NCBI GenBank assembly: GCA_900073065.1
Contig: FJOG01000017.1
Coordinates: 354,998 to 418,997, forward strand
DNA from: Phialocephala subalpina
Taxonomy: Eukaryota > Ascomycota > Leotiomycetes > Helotiales > Mollisiaceae
DNA length: 64,000 nt
Direction of reading: 5' to 3'
In this document: positions 35,077 through 47,429 of the stretch, one piece after another
Layout: the number at the start of each line of letters is the position of its first letter
Position numbering within the stretch: position 1 is the stretch's first letter
The notes under the pieces: model-generated
Seen by the model: only the letters and a program-made list of their open reading frames with translations
What the model was told of the DNA's origin: nothing
The model's database searches: none
Made by a program: the position numbers and the translations under genes

Positions 35077-38000
35077 ATGCCTCCTCCAAACAACTCGCAG
35101 GATTCCCCGGCGACCCCTCCACGATCCCAATCGATACCAATCGAATTACACGACCTCAACCGGCCTCCGGATTCAGCAGATATAGCAGATTGGGAGCAGC
35201 GACACAGTAGAGGAAGGAGTCTGCTTGGCGGAGGCTCTCGGCCTACAAGTGGTGGTAATATAGGTCCGAGATATGAGAGATTGGGTGATGCCTCTCCCAG
35301 TCCGACAGAGAGGCAGAGGAACCGTGGCCCGCCGTTGACAGTACCTGGCAGGCAGATACGGAATGTCAGGGACGAGCTTGAGACTCCGGTATCACCAGTT
35401 GGAAATCCTGCGGATTTTCAAGCTGCGATGGGATTTGCGGGGCTTCTGGTCCCAGACATCAGTGTATCTCATGCGCCACTCACTCATACACCTTCATATG
35501 GCTCAGGAGATTTCGATGGACATTCGCCGTATGGTGGCGACCATATTGGCCCTCCCTATGGCGATTCTACAGGCGACGATCATTCATACTTTCCCTCGGA
35601 ATCCGATACGATGCCTTTGACAGATCCGAATTCATTACAGCCTGTAAGTGGCGCTGAACCAACAACCCCCGATGGCCAGAGACACGACAGATCGAGGTCG
35701 AGCTTTCAGAGCATCAACTTCAATACCCCGGATACGACGTATAGAGGCTCGAGGTTAGGCGATGAACTTGTGGATGTGGAGGTTGGAGCATCACCACATA
35801 CCGGCCGGTCGAGATCGCATAGTTATGGCAATGCCTTGACTCCAGTTGGTCGGAACAGATCACGATCACCCTCAAACGTTGGAGCTTTATCAAGAGCCGG
35901 TTCAATAATGAGGGCTATGTCCACTCGTGTTGTCAATCCCGAAATCGCTGAAATCACAGCACGTCTTGAAGCTTCGCGGGACGAAAGCATGACCAGTACT
36001 CTTGGAAGTCTTAGTGATGAATCGGAGACGAGATATCAGCCAAAACACAAGAAGGATCCACTCGCGCCAGGCCCAAACTATCGACAAAACTTGCCTACGG
36101 CACCAGTTGAAAAGGCCATGCGCTTCTTTGGTGGAGCTCAACCCGAGCCGGAGTACGAAGAACAGCCTGACCAACCCCCTAATCCTCTAAAAGGGAAGAC
36201 ACTAGGCATTTTCTCTCCAGAGAACAAAATTCGGAATTGGCTGTGCGATCTTCTAGTGTACCCGCTGACCGAGCCCGTTATATTAATTCTCATTGTTGTT
36301 CAGACAGTACTTCTTGCTGTGGACGCTTCTCAAAATGTTTACGAACATCCACGACCGGCCTACTTTGGAGGGTCTCCAATAGACAAGGCTTTGATTGTTC
36401 TCTTCGCAATCTTCACATTAGAGATCATTGCCCGTATTATCGTTTCTGGCCTCATCTACAACGCACCCGAATACAGTACACGTTCGGCCAAACAGGGGTT
36501 TAAATCGGTAGTCAAGGAAAAGTACCAGGCTGTCTTCAAGCCTCAACGACAAAGGTCACTTAGAGTGCCACGCAATGATTCCGTCAGCGCGCCCACCGTT
36601 TTACGGTCCTTTTCTGCTATTCAAAGCGAAGGAATTCGAACCGTGGAGCAAGCACAGCGTCTCCAATTGGCGAGGCGAGCATTTCTGAGACATTCCTTCA
36701 ACAGACTTGACTTCGTAGCTATAATCGCGTTTTGGACTACATTTGTTCTAGGCCTTACTGGGATTGAAGATGGCTTCCATCTCTACATATTCCGGATGTT
36801 GAGCTGCTTACGTATTCTTCGATTGCTGGCTCTTACGAATGGCACAGCTGTATGTATATCCTTGTCGACAAGTGATATTTGCTGATTCATCTACAGATTA
36901 TCCTCCGGAGTTTGAAGAAAGCAACACCGCTACTTGTCAATGTGTCCTTCCTCATTGGCTTCTTCTGGCTCTTATTTGCTATCATTGGAGTCCAGAGCTT
37001 CAAATCAAGCTTTGATCGTCAATGCGTCTGGATTGACCCCAGCGATCCGTTCAACAATTCCGGCACAGCATACACGCAAGTCTTGCAATTTTGTGGTGGA
37101 CAATTCAATAATGAGACTGGACTCGAAGAACCTTACATGACTGGCGTTTTGGGCAACCTCGACACCCCGATCACTTCACTCAATCTGCGAAATGCCTCAA
37201 CCTCCCACAAGGGCTACCTGTGTCCACGAGGGTCTTACTGCCTCGAGCTTCGGCCAGACCAACTTCCCTACAATGGCACAGTTAGCTTCGACAATATATT
37301 TCAGTCTCTAGAACTTGTTTTCGTTGTCATGACAGCGAATACGTTCACGGATCTCATGTATTACACCATGAACTCGGACTACTTGGCAGCTGCTCTGTTC
37401 TTTGCTGGCGGCATCGTGATCATGATGCTTTGGCTTCTTAACTTGCTTATTGCGGTCATCACTTCCTCCTTCCAAGTGATCAGAGAAGAGGGAAAGGCCA
37501 GTGCATTTGCAGCCCATGTGAAGGGTATGCTACAGGTGAAGGAATCAGACACGCCAAGACGGAAAAGCAAGATGAAGGCTCTCTTCGACAGGACATACTG
37601 GTTCTGGATAATTGTCATTGGTTATGATCTCCTTTGCCAAGCATTTCGGAGCTCGATGATGCACCCGGATCGAGGCCAATTCATCGACAATTCTGAGATT
37701 GTGGTCACATTCATCCTGCTAGTGGAGATCTTCATCCGTTTCGCTGTGGATTGGAGAGGTTTTTTCCAGGATAACAAGAATTGGTTCGATCTTGCGCTCG
37801 CTATTATAACGACTGTTATTTTGATCCCCCCAATCCGAAACTCTGGTCAACCATACGCCTGGTTGTCGGTTTTCCAGATACTTCGAATCTACCGTGTCAT
37901 TATTGCTGTGCCGGTCACAAGAGCATTAATTATGCTTGTGCTCGGCAATTCAAGCGGTATAGCGAATCTTATGTTGTTTGTGTTCTTGATCACTTTTTTG

Positions 38001-41000
38001 ATGTCTATCTTCGCCGTGCAGCTCTTCCGAGGCGAGTTGACACCGCAAGACCCTTACGGCAGCGAGATTCGCGTCACCTTCTTCACGATATACAACGCCT
38101 TCCTGGGCATGTATCAGATCCTTTCCAGCGAGAATTGGACGACAAATCTCTACAACATCACCGCATTTGACACTGCACGAAACACTGCCTGGATTGGAGC
38201 TGTCTTTTTCATCGGCTGGTTCATTCTCGGGAACTTCATCCTGGTGAACATGTTCATAGCTGTCATCCAAGAGAACTTTGACGTGTCAGAGGACGAGAAG
38301 CGTATGCATCAAGTCAAGTCGTTTCTTAATAGAAAAGAGCTGGGCAGCTCATCCAGTAACCTCTCGCTTTCCGCCATCTTCCGCTTTGGCCGCCCCAAAT
38401 CCACGAAAGACCCATTGGATTATGGACCAGCAACCATGGAAATGCTCTTGAAGGATGCCGTTGTGAGAGACTTCCTGGATGATGAAGCCAACAATGCAGA
38501 CGAGGCGACTCCCCCTACCAACACTCCTCCAGCAGAAACTGCCGCTGCAAAGACTGGTTTCATCTCCTCACTCAAGCGCAGATTCATGACTCGGATCTGG
38601 CATCGGGAACCTAACCCCTTCTACTCCAACATTCAATTTTCTACCGGTCCAGACGAACAAATCGATGCCAGAACGATGGCCAAAGAGGCTGTTTCCTCTG
38701 CATCCCAACGGAAGAAAGCCCAGCGTGAATTTCTGGCCCGTCACCCGAATTACAATACCTCCTTATTCATTTTCAAGCCTAGAAACCCAATTCGTCGCTT
38801 GTGCCAGAAAATCGTTGGTCCAGGCAGAGGCAGCGAACGATTTGATGGCGTTGAACCTAATACAATCGTCTGGTACACATTTTCTGCGTTCATTTACGCC
38901 GCTATCATAGCAATGGTCCTTCTTGCATGCGTCACAACTCCACTTTACCAAAAAGAGTATTTCAACACACACACATTTAATGTCAGGAATTGGTTCGTAT
39001 GGGCGGACATGTCTTTCGCGGTACTTTTCACTATTGAAGCTCTGATCAAAGTCGTCGCCGATGGATTTTTCTGGACCCCTAATGCTTACTTCAGAAGCTC
39101 CTGGGGTTTCATTGATGGAATCGTACTTATTACTTTCTGGATCAATGTTATCACCTCCTTGTCAAACGATGGAGCCGTGTCAAGAGCCGTGGGCGCTTTC
39201 AAAGCACTTCGAGCTTTGAGGTTGCTAAATGTCAGCGACAGTGCCAGAGACACCTTCCACTCGCTGATCATCGTGGGGAGCTGGAAGATCATATCGGTAA
39301 GTGCCACCTATCTTACAAGATCTGGAAGAAAGCTAATTGTGATAGGCGGCTTTCGTGTCTCTATCCCTTTTGATTCCATTCGCCATATATGGAGTCAATC
39401 TATTCAATGGGCAGATGATGGAATGCAATGACATGTCAGGAACCGTCTCCAACCTGACGGACTGTTTTGGAGAATACACGAACACGCCTTATAGCAACAA
39501 CTGGCCCCTCGTTTCGCCTCGAGTGGTCTCAAATCCCTACTACAGCTTCGACAATTTTGGGAGTGCTCTATTTATCCTTTTCCAGATCGTCTCTCAAGAG
39601 GGGTGGATAGACGTAATGTGGAGTGCAGAGTCAATCACTGGTCGCGGACTCCAGCCCGAATACTTTGCCAGCCAAGGCAATGCACTCTTCTTCGTCATCT
39701 TCAACCTCCTCGCCACAGTCTTCGTGCTGACCTTGTTCATCTCCGTCTTCATGCGGAATTACACTGAACAAACGGGTGTAGCGTTTTTGACTGCCGACCA
39801 GAGATCTTGGTTGGAGCTGAGAAAACTCCTTCGACAAGTCTCACCTTCGAAGCGTCCTCAAAGCACCGAAGGAAACAAGTTCAAAGCTTGGTGTTATAAG
39901 AGAGCTGTGAGAAAGCATGGCCGATGGCACCAAGCGATCACAATTGTGCTCGTCCTGCACTTGATCCTCTTATTGGTCGAATACTATCCCGAGCCTGAAG
40001 GGTGGGACGAAGCCAGAACTTACGTTTTCCTCGCCTTTACGGTCTTTTACGCAGCGAATGTCATAGTACGTATCGTTGGGCTTAGTTGGTCACGTTTCAG
40101 AAGAAGCTCCTGGGATTTGTTTGCCCTATGCGCAGTCTCCGGAACATTGATCACGACGGTCCTACTTCTTACAAGATTTCACGAGCAGAGTTACATCCAA
40201 CTGCACAAACTGTTCCTCGTGGCCATTGTTCTCTTGCTCATCCCACGCAATGACGCATTAGATCAATTGTTCAAGACAGCTGCGGCTAGTCTGACAAATA
40301 TTGGGAACCTTCTGGCAACCTGGTTCGTCTTGTTCTTGGTCTACGCCATTGCTCTAACACAGACATTCGGCCTCACTCGTTTCGGCAGCAACGAGACCAA
40401 TAATCTCAATTTCAGAACGGTGCCCAAGGCGTTGATTCTCCTCTTCCGAATGTCCTGCGGAGAAGGGTGGAATCAGATTATGGAAGACTATGCCACGATA
40501 TTACCACCGATGTGTGTAGACGACCTCAGCTTTTTCAACAGCGACTGCGGCAGCACGCAATGGGCTAGAGCATTGTTTATCTCCTGGAACATCCTAAGCA
40601 TGTACATTTTCACCAGCTTGTTCGTCTCACTCATCTACGAAAGCTTCAGTTACGTCTATCAGCACTCCAGTGGTCTAGGGAAAGTCAGTAGAGAGGAAAT
40701 CCGACGCTTCAAGCAGGCATGGGCGACCCTTGATCCCGAAGGCACGGGGTTCGTCTCCAAGGAGCAGTTTCCACGCCTTCTTGGTGAGTTATCTGGAGTC
40801 TTCGAGATGCGCATATATCCGCACGAGCACTCGGTGCGCAGAATTCTAGAAGACATTCAATCAGAACCCACAAGTGGCAGGATAGTCTCCATGGCATCCA
40901 CAAGCGTAGCCCCAACCGTCAACTTGAGGAATCTCAACAAAAGGCTTTCTGAGATCGATGCTGTCGCTGTTCGACGAGCACGAGCACGATACAATCTATT

Positions 41001-41834
41001 CTTCGAAGAAGTCATGGTCTCAGCTGATGTGGACCGCGGTATTTCTTTCACGACTGTTCTAATGATCCTAGCCCATTACAACGTTATCAGTGACAACAAA
41101 TCTTTGAAGTAAGCATGGAGCTCCAATGATGATGTGTATTAGCTAACAATTTCTAGGCTCGAAGAGTTCTTGCGTCGCCGTGCCCGTCTCCAAAGAGTGG
41201 AGGAAGAGGTTCGTAGACGCATTGTTCTCGGCTTCTTCGATACCATGTAAGTACTTTTAAGGAGACGCATTTCAATCTGTCATGCTAATTTTACTCTAGG
41301 TACTGGTCTAGGAGATTCAGAAAACACCTCGCGATGAAGAAGTCAGGCCGCATGACCGACATTCCTCAACTTGGTCCCGAGGTTTTCGTTGATGACGTCG
41401 ACGACATCTCCAAGCAAGCCAAATCGACAGTATCGCCCATGCTGTCACCTTTACTGTCACCACCGTCACCAATGGATATCGGCGACCCTCGATCATCTTT
41501 CATCGCTCATGGTTTGGATGGCGCTGCAAGGCATCGCAGAGGATCCTCCCTTGGCGGCCAATTGGGTCCATTTTCACCCGGAAGCCCTGGAATATCTCCA
41601 GGCGTGTCTCCTCGAAATTCGCCTCAACTTTCACCACACCGGCCGACAAATTCAGCATACAGCTTCGAAGGAGGAGAGCTCACAGAAGCAGCTGCGGGCT
41701 CTGCGCACAGCAGTCGCCGTGGCAGTTCTGTGACAGCAGAAAATGTGCTCGAAGTGCTTGACAACTCTGCTTGGGGAGAGAGTATCCGACGCAGTTTCAC
41801 GATGAGACGACCGAATCGAGGAGGAACTGCGTGA
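35077..41834 (+). CDS. CCH1: Voltage-gated calcium channel alpha-1 type subunit Cch1
   Basis: Plasma-membrane Ca2+ channel that works with Mid1 in the high-affinity calcium uptake system. Five exons (35077-36849, 36897-39296, 39346-41108, 41157-41246, 41300-41834) give 2186 residues. About 400 N-terminal residues are Ser/Pro-rich; four six-helix repeats follow. The repeat I S4 region is FRMLSCLRILRLLALTNGT. Pore loops: I, VMTANTFTDLMYYT; II, ILSSENWTTNLY; III, IVSQEGWIDVMW; IV, MSCGEGWNQIMED. The filter residues are thus N739, E1003, E1476 and E1764. An EF-hand-like segment (DPEGTGFVSKEQF) follows repeat IV. The C-terminus is Ser/Pro-rich. The introns are 47-53 nt. Confidence 0.96.
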
Positions 41835-44179
41835 TAAGCGAACGCTTCATCGCAGTTTGAGAATCGATGTGATAAGCACAGGCATAGATTTGTGTGTATA
41901 TTTTTGGCATTGAGAATGGCAAGCGGGACGGCGGTGTTTACCTAGATTTGGGTTCAGAGCGACCGTGCGAACTGTCGCGGTCGCATGATGGGATCTTTTG
42001 CTGGGAGGCGCAAGCGAGGCGTTTTAGAGCGGAAGCATCATGACTTTTTTGTTTCAATGAGCGGGGCAATGATGTGTAAATATTTACGGTGGGGATGGAC
42101 AAGAACTCAGTTCATCATGGATGTACGATTGTTACTCTGGCAGTACGGACGGAACTAGAAAGCGGTGGTTTTCCTGCTGAAACTTTGGATGGGATAGGAG
42201 GAAGCGTTCAGAGGGAAGGATCATTATGTGCATAGCCATGGAGTCATGAATGAATATACCACACAGAGCAGTTTTGCTCTCATTAATGAATAATGCTACA
42301 GCCTACATATTCCGTCTTTGTTTCCGGATTCCAAGTTTTGTTGATGGTGGTGTTAAGTCGCGATACTACTGTTTCATACTTGATCGGCACCTGTTCCTTC
42401 CTCAAAATTCAACATCGCGATGACACAGCAGAGAAACTTCCTCACCTGATGAATCAGCTCAACATTCTAGAAATCATTCAGTCTCTACACAATTCTCATG
42501 TCATTCCTGTCAATCAAATACAATCCAAACAATTCGCCTTCGGTTCTCCATACGATATCACGACGGCATAAGAAAGATTCATAAATGTACCTTTTCACTC
42601 TTCTTGGCCGTGTCAATCCCTTGCAACGGGTTCCTCACTAGGCTGTAAGGGGAGTAGTGGTGATTGAAGGGCGGGGTGATTTGTATGGGTGAAACAGTGT
42701 CAGTACAGTACAGTATCCTGGTGCACTCCCTTATTTTCCTTCTAGAAAGGAGGAATAGCCGGGACCGATGTAGGGGATGTTTGACGTTCATGGAGAAAAG
42801 GTCCATCGGGGATCGACTGGAGGATCTATGCTGGTTTGAGACTCTGAGGTTTCTGTTGGTTGTGGTGATGAGGTGACTTTTGTTGCGGTGATGCTGCACT
42901 GATGCCGGTGTGAGGATGTCTCGGAGTTTGGTGATCGATTGGAAAGGGGGTTTCGTTTGACGAAGGAGGGCATCAAGAATAATGTCCCAAGAACCAAGAG
43001 ACATTCAACCAAGGCTTTGAAGCTGAGGATATTCTTGGTGAGGCTGTGAAGAGCTCTATTGCTTGGGAATTTTGTTATTGAACAAAGGGCTGAGGTCTGC
43101 CAATGGGTCGTGGTGGTCTCGCGATGGGTCCGAGGTTCCTGGATGGTTCGTCATCTCGACGATCCGGCTGCGTGGCACCCCAATTGTCAACACCAACGCC
43201 CCTCCCTCACACGTACCTCGAGCTACTGTACAGCACTGTCACGATCTTGCGTGCACCGCTCCTGTCTCCCACCACTACTGTACGGTACGCCTCGTCCCTG
43301 ACAGCAGTCACTGCACGCACTACAGAGTTGTAACAGCCCACAGCCTCCTCCTCGTATCTCTCCTCGCATCTGCGTCCGCCTCCCTGTCAAATTTGCTTCA
43401 CTATGCCCTCTCTGGCTTTCCCTCGCTTCTCACTCCAACATCTTTGTAACGGTCTATGCATTGAAAGAAGCCACCAAGATCACCGGTGCTCCACGCATGG
43501 TCCACCTGCATTGATATGGCCACCTTTTCTCATACGTTCATCCATTATTGCATTCTCAACCCGTACCGGACTGGCAATCCACTCCGTCTTGACCTTTTCG
43601 CCTCCACAATACACCGTCAATTCTTCCCCTTGTCTCCTATCCCTTTCTATTTGCAGCACCCTTAGCAGACCACCCTGCCGTCATAGCGTGGGAGGACAAG
43701 AGCCACTTAAGTACTGGGACTTGCGTACTTCGAGTTAATTGTTCTTGTTGTTGAGATTGTCAAGGATTTCCGACTCGGGTCTGCATATCATTTACTTCGA
43801 GCATCTGCATTATTAAGGTCTATCACGACTCGTCACTCGTTCAGCTTGCTCCACGTACACCTTCCGCATACACAAACTTCTATAATCAACTCTTTCAAGC
43901 TTTCGAGGCTGCGCCGTCGATATCCACTTGCATAACCTGCACACGAATACTTCAACGAAAGAAGGAAACGAAGTCATTTAAGTCGAATCGAACCTCCTTC
44001 ACGATCGACTGGTTAACGCTAACCTTACTTTTCTGGAAACCTGACGAAGATCACGACTCTCGGACATCCCTTCACTCACTCAAACTCTATTCTCACCGAT
44101 CTCGATCATACTTCAACCGTCATCCATCCCATCACTTCCTATACCCCACACACTCACTATATCATCCACATCAACCAAA
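41835..44179. other. Long intergenic region downstream of CCH1
   Basis: About 2.3 kb: the CCH1 3' UTR, then a promoter and leader region for the small gene at 44180. A CAGTACAGTACAGTAT motif lies at 42701-42716. From about 43360 to 44175 the plus strand is markedly pyrimidine-rich, as in long fungal 5' leaders. No coding frame is supported. Confidence 0.5.
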
Positions 44180-44554
44180 ATGCGCACCACACGCTTCCAG
44201 TCTCTCTCCTTCTCCAGCCTTCGATCCTCCCTCCGTCGTTCCTCATCTGCATCCCACGGCTCAATGATGTCTAGTAACAGAGACTCATATGCCTCCAACA
44301 CCTCGTCACCTATCAGCACTATTGATGCTATTATGCGTCGACAGCCTTCGATGTTAGATATGGAGGAAGAGAAGAGGAGCTTTGCTTCTGGGTTGGAGAT
44401 TCTGGAGCCGAGACCGTTGGTATATTGGGGGTGGGTTGGAAGAAAGAATGGGGTCTTTGTAGATGGGATCTCTCTTTCTTGGAATATAGAAGACAGTTTC
44501 TTTCCCATCATGGGCACCCTCGGCGATATGGAGAGAGGATGGAGACTGCGGTGA
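44180..44554 (+). CDS. Small Ser-rich protein with an apparent 1-nt frameshift
   Basis: The ATG at 44180 follows a CAACCAAA context. The frame encodes Ser/Arg-rich sequence (RSSLRRSSSASHGSMMSSNR), then ASNTSSPISTIDAIMRRQPS and SGLEILEPRPLVYWG. In the printed frame it continues to 44554 (124 residues). Right after VYWG a run of five Gs (44427-44431) occurs; with one G fewer the reading becomes GLEERMGSL followed by TAG at 44460-44462, which gives a compact ending of the kind I recall for a small family in filamentous fungi. I cannot give a function. Either the G run is a sequencing or indel frameshift, or the longer tail is real. The start and first 80 residues are reasonably supported. Confidence 0.55.
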   Translation: MRTTRFQSLSFSSLRSSLRRSSSASHGSMMSSNRDSYASNTSSPISTIDAIMRRQPSMLDMEEEKRSFASGLEILEPRPLVYWGWVGRKNGVFVDGISLSWNIEDSFFPIMGTLGDMERGWRLR

Positions 44555-45266
44555 ATGGTGCAGGGACATCAGTACGATTTCGATGTCTGGTGAGGTTGGG
44601 TTGGGGACTACGCAGGATCGATTGTCAATTTCTGGAGCAACTACGAACGGCGTTTTACGATTCTCACGGCTAGGATACACACGAATCGAATTTGGGAACC
44701 TTGGGGATATGATGGCGCAACGGAACGTGCTTGCTGGCTTTGCTTCATGATGGATTGACTGGATTTTGGCTGGGATGGAGAGGGGAACTTTGGAAGGAAG
44801 GTAAACGGATTGGTGATATACCACAACTTGTATTCATACGCATTCGATTACTAGATTTTCGATGTTGATACGGACATTTATACAAAAAACTTTTTTGTTT
44901 CTGACAACAAATATTCGGTATTGAAGGATTGGTGTGAATCTGGTTGAATAAATTTGGGAAGTCGTGATTCAGAGATTGAGAAGAGTTAAATTTGATGGAT
45001 GATGAGTTGAGGAAGTCGTGACCCGGAAACTAAGAGCCTAATGAGTAGGGTGTTGTTGCGGAAGTTGCGATTCACACGCCATTTCCTAGTCGTCGGGCAA
45101 AAAGAATCCGGATTTTTGAGTTCTCCCCATTCTCACCGACAATTCGAGGGAAGCATCCATCAAGGTGCTGCGATGCATCTTTCTTCAATTCTCATTCACA
45201 AGAAGAGTTTCAGCATCAGCACCTGAATCATCAAGTCGTCCAAAGTCTTTCCTCTCAACATTCAAC
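44555..45266. other. Intergenic, small Ser-rich gene to ferroportin gene
   Basis: About 0.7 kb. Nothing beyond UTR and promoter sequence is recognised. Confidence 0.4.
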
Positions 45267-47429
45267 ATGCCTGCGAACCACCTCGACGACGACGCTGGTC
45301 TTGGCTCACCCTCCTCACCAGAGAATGAGGATGTCCCAGGTCAAATGGCGCCTTTCATGCCCAATGAAGAGCCAGTTTGTATCACGAAGTCTCAGGCGTA
45401 TAATCTTTATACGTCGCATTTCCTTTCTACGTGGAATATCAGGACTTATGAGTTTGCTGCGGTGAGTATCAGCTGACCGGATATGGAATGACAGCTAAAT
45501 AGACTACTAGATTATCTTCACGCAAGCTGCGTATCCGAATACTCTCAGACCGGCTGCTATTCGGTGAGTGCAACCCTGTTGCCCAATCCATAATCTCAGA
45601 TCAAATCAAGTTGATAATGGTCACGTGAAATTAACTTCTTCAATAGGGGCATTGCGAGGACTCTTGCATCAATATGCCTCACCTCGATCGTCGGTCGCTG
45701 GGTAGATCAAAACTCAGATCGTCTCAAGACTCTCATCAGTACCATCAGCGTCAACCGTGTCGCTGTCATCGGTGCTTCCGTCCTATGGTTCTTCATAGTT
45801 GAGCCGAGTACGCCAGGTGCAATCAATTCTAGCTATGGATCCGACTTTGCTGGGCTGCCGTTTTCTGAGCTGCTCAAAGCAGGAATCTTCACTCTCATTC
45901 TCACGCTTGGGGTCCTTGAGATCTTGTCTGGGCAGGGAAATATGCTGTCCATGGAACGGGACTGGGTTGTCACCGTGGCTGCTCCTGCTGGTAGACCATA
46001 TGACCTGACGCATCTCAATGCTGTCACCAAAAGAATCGATCTCATATGCAAGCTTATTGCACCGATCTTGATTTCCATCGTCATCTCCTCTACGAATAAT
46101 AAGATTGGAGTCTTGATTGTCGGTGGTATGAGCATCTGCAGTTGGTTCTTGGAGATCTTCTGTGCCAGAACAGTCTGGAACAAGAATCCGAAACTACAAG
46201 CAGTCAAACCCTCTAGTCGCCAAGCACGACAGGAATCCGAAGAGCTACCAGGTCTACTTAACAGAATAGGTCAAGGACTCCACCGCTACTCACAAGATTT
46301 CCGAAACTACTTCTCATCACGAGTCTGGATCCCGTCCTTGTCGCTCGCCATTTTATACTTCTCAGCTCTCGCTTACAGTTCAAACTTCATCACATTCATG
46401 ATCAATGCTGGTATCTCTCTCGAGATAATTACCATCGCTCGTGCCTTCGGCAGTGTGGTTGAGATTAGTAGCACGCTCGTAACTCCGGTGGGCATACACG
46501 TCCTAGGGAATGCTGTGAATCATGGCCGCTTTCAAGGAAGGGATAGAGCTGATTTGCGAGCTGCGTTGCTCCAACATGAGACGGAAAGCCATGAGTCGGG
46601 TGCAAATGAGGAGGATAAATGGAAGGCTGAGACTGGGTGTGAGAGGTTCGGTCTATGGGGCCTGACATGGCAGTTTGTCAACTTGGTATGCTTATCTCTA
46701 CCCACCTCTTGAACCAGCGCTTTCAATCTCCCGGCTTTGCCTGGACTTTCTCGAAGGAACGGCAATTGTTGGCTAATGCTAGGAAGCCTTACCGGGTGCA
46801 GCATTTCCGCTAACCTAGCTTCCTCAATTGCCCCATCAAGGCTGTGACATTGAGAACGCTGACTTTCTCAATTGTACATTGGAATATATCTAACAAGAGA
46901 CCAGATCCCCGTCGTCGTAGCCCTCTGGCACATGTCACCCAACCCCACCTCACCTCCAGACTCAACCTCTACTATTCAATCACTCTTCACAAACCCGATA
47001 CCCTCTCTTCCACTCCTCACCTTAGTGATGTTCACCTTCCTCTCCCTCTCCCGCCTCGGCCTATGGATCTACGACCTAACAACCCAACAACTGACCCAAA
47101 CCCTCGTCCCGCCCACGCAACGCTCCTCCTTTACCGGCATAGAATACTCTTTCTACAACCTCTTCGAACTCCTCCAAAATGTAGCAGCGATGGTGTTCGA
47201 TAAGTCAGAGGAGTTTAAGTGGTTGGGAATCATGAGTTTAGCGGCGGTGGGGTCCAGTGTGGTCATGTATGCTGGATGGGTTTGGTGGGTAAGAGGGCAT
47301 TTGGTGCATTGGGAACGGGTGGCGGGGTGTGGGAAGGGGTGTGCAGGTGAGAGGAAGCGGGGGCAAGGACATGGCGGAGGAGGAGCGGGGTGGGAGAGAG
47401 TTGAGGTTGGTGAGGCGGTGGAGAGTTGA
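45267..47429 (+). CDS. Ferroportin-type (SLC40A1) metal exporter
   Basis: Membrane transporter of the ferroportin family, which exports Fe2+ and related metals. Four exons (45267-45461, 45511-45563, 45647-46685, 46905-47429) give 603 residues. The ATG at 45267 opens MPANHLDDDAGLGSPSSPEN, a soluble acidic N-terminus. TM1 includes YNLYTSHFLSTWNIRTYEFA, typical of the family, then SICLTSIVGRWVDQNSDRLK and AVTKRIDLICKLIAPILISI. About 10-12 hydrophobic segments are visible. The conserved ARTVWNKNPKLQ follows in the central loop. The last exon holds TM segments (LLTLVMFTFLSLSRLGLWIYD), FTGIEYSFYNLFELLQN and a Gly/Arg-rich tail. Intron 3 is long (219 nt). Localisation, vacuolar or plasma membrane, cannot be decided here. 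Confidence 0.9.

Noticed and set aside
43059..43738. Overlapping plus-strand frames of 76-128 codons in the CCH1 downstream region
   Set aside because: Pyrimidine-rich leader-like DNA yields open frames in several phases at once; none looks like a protein.
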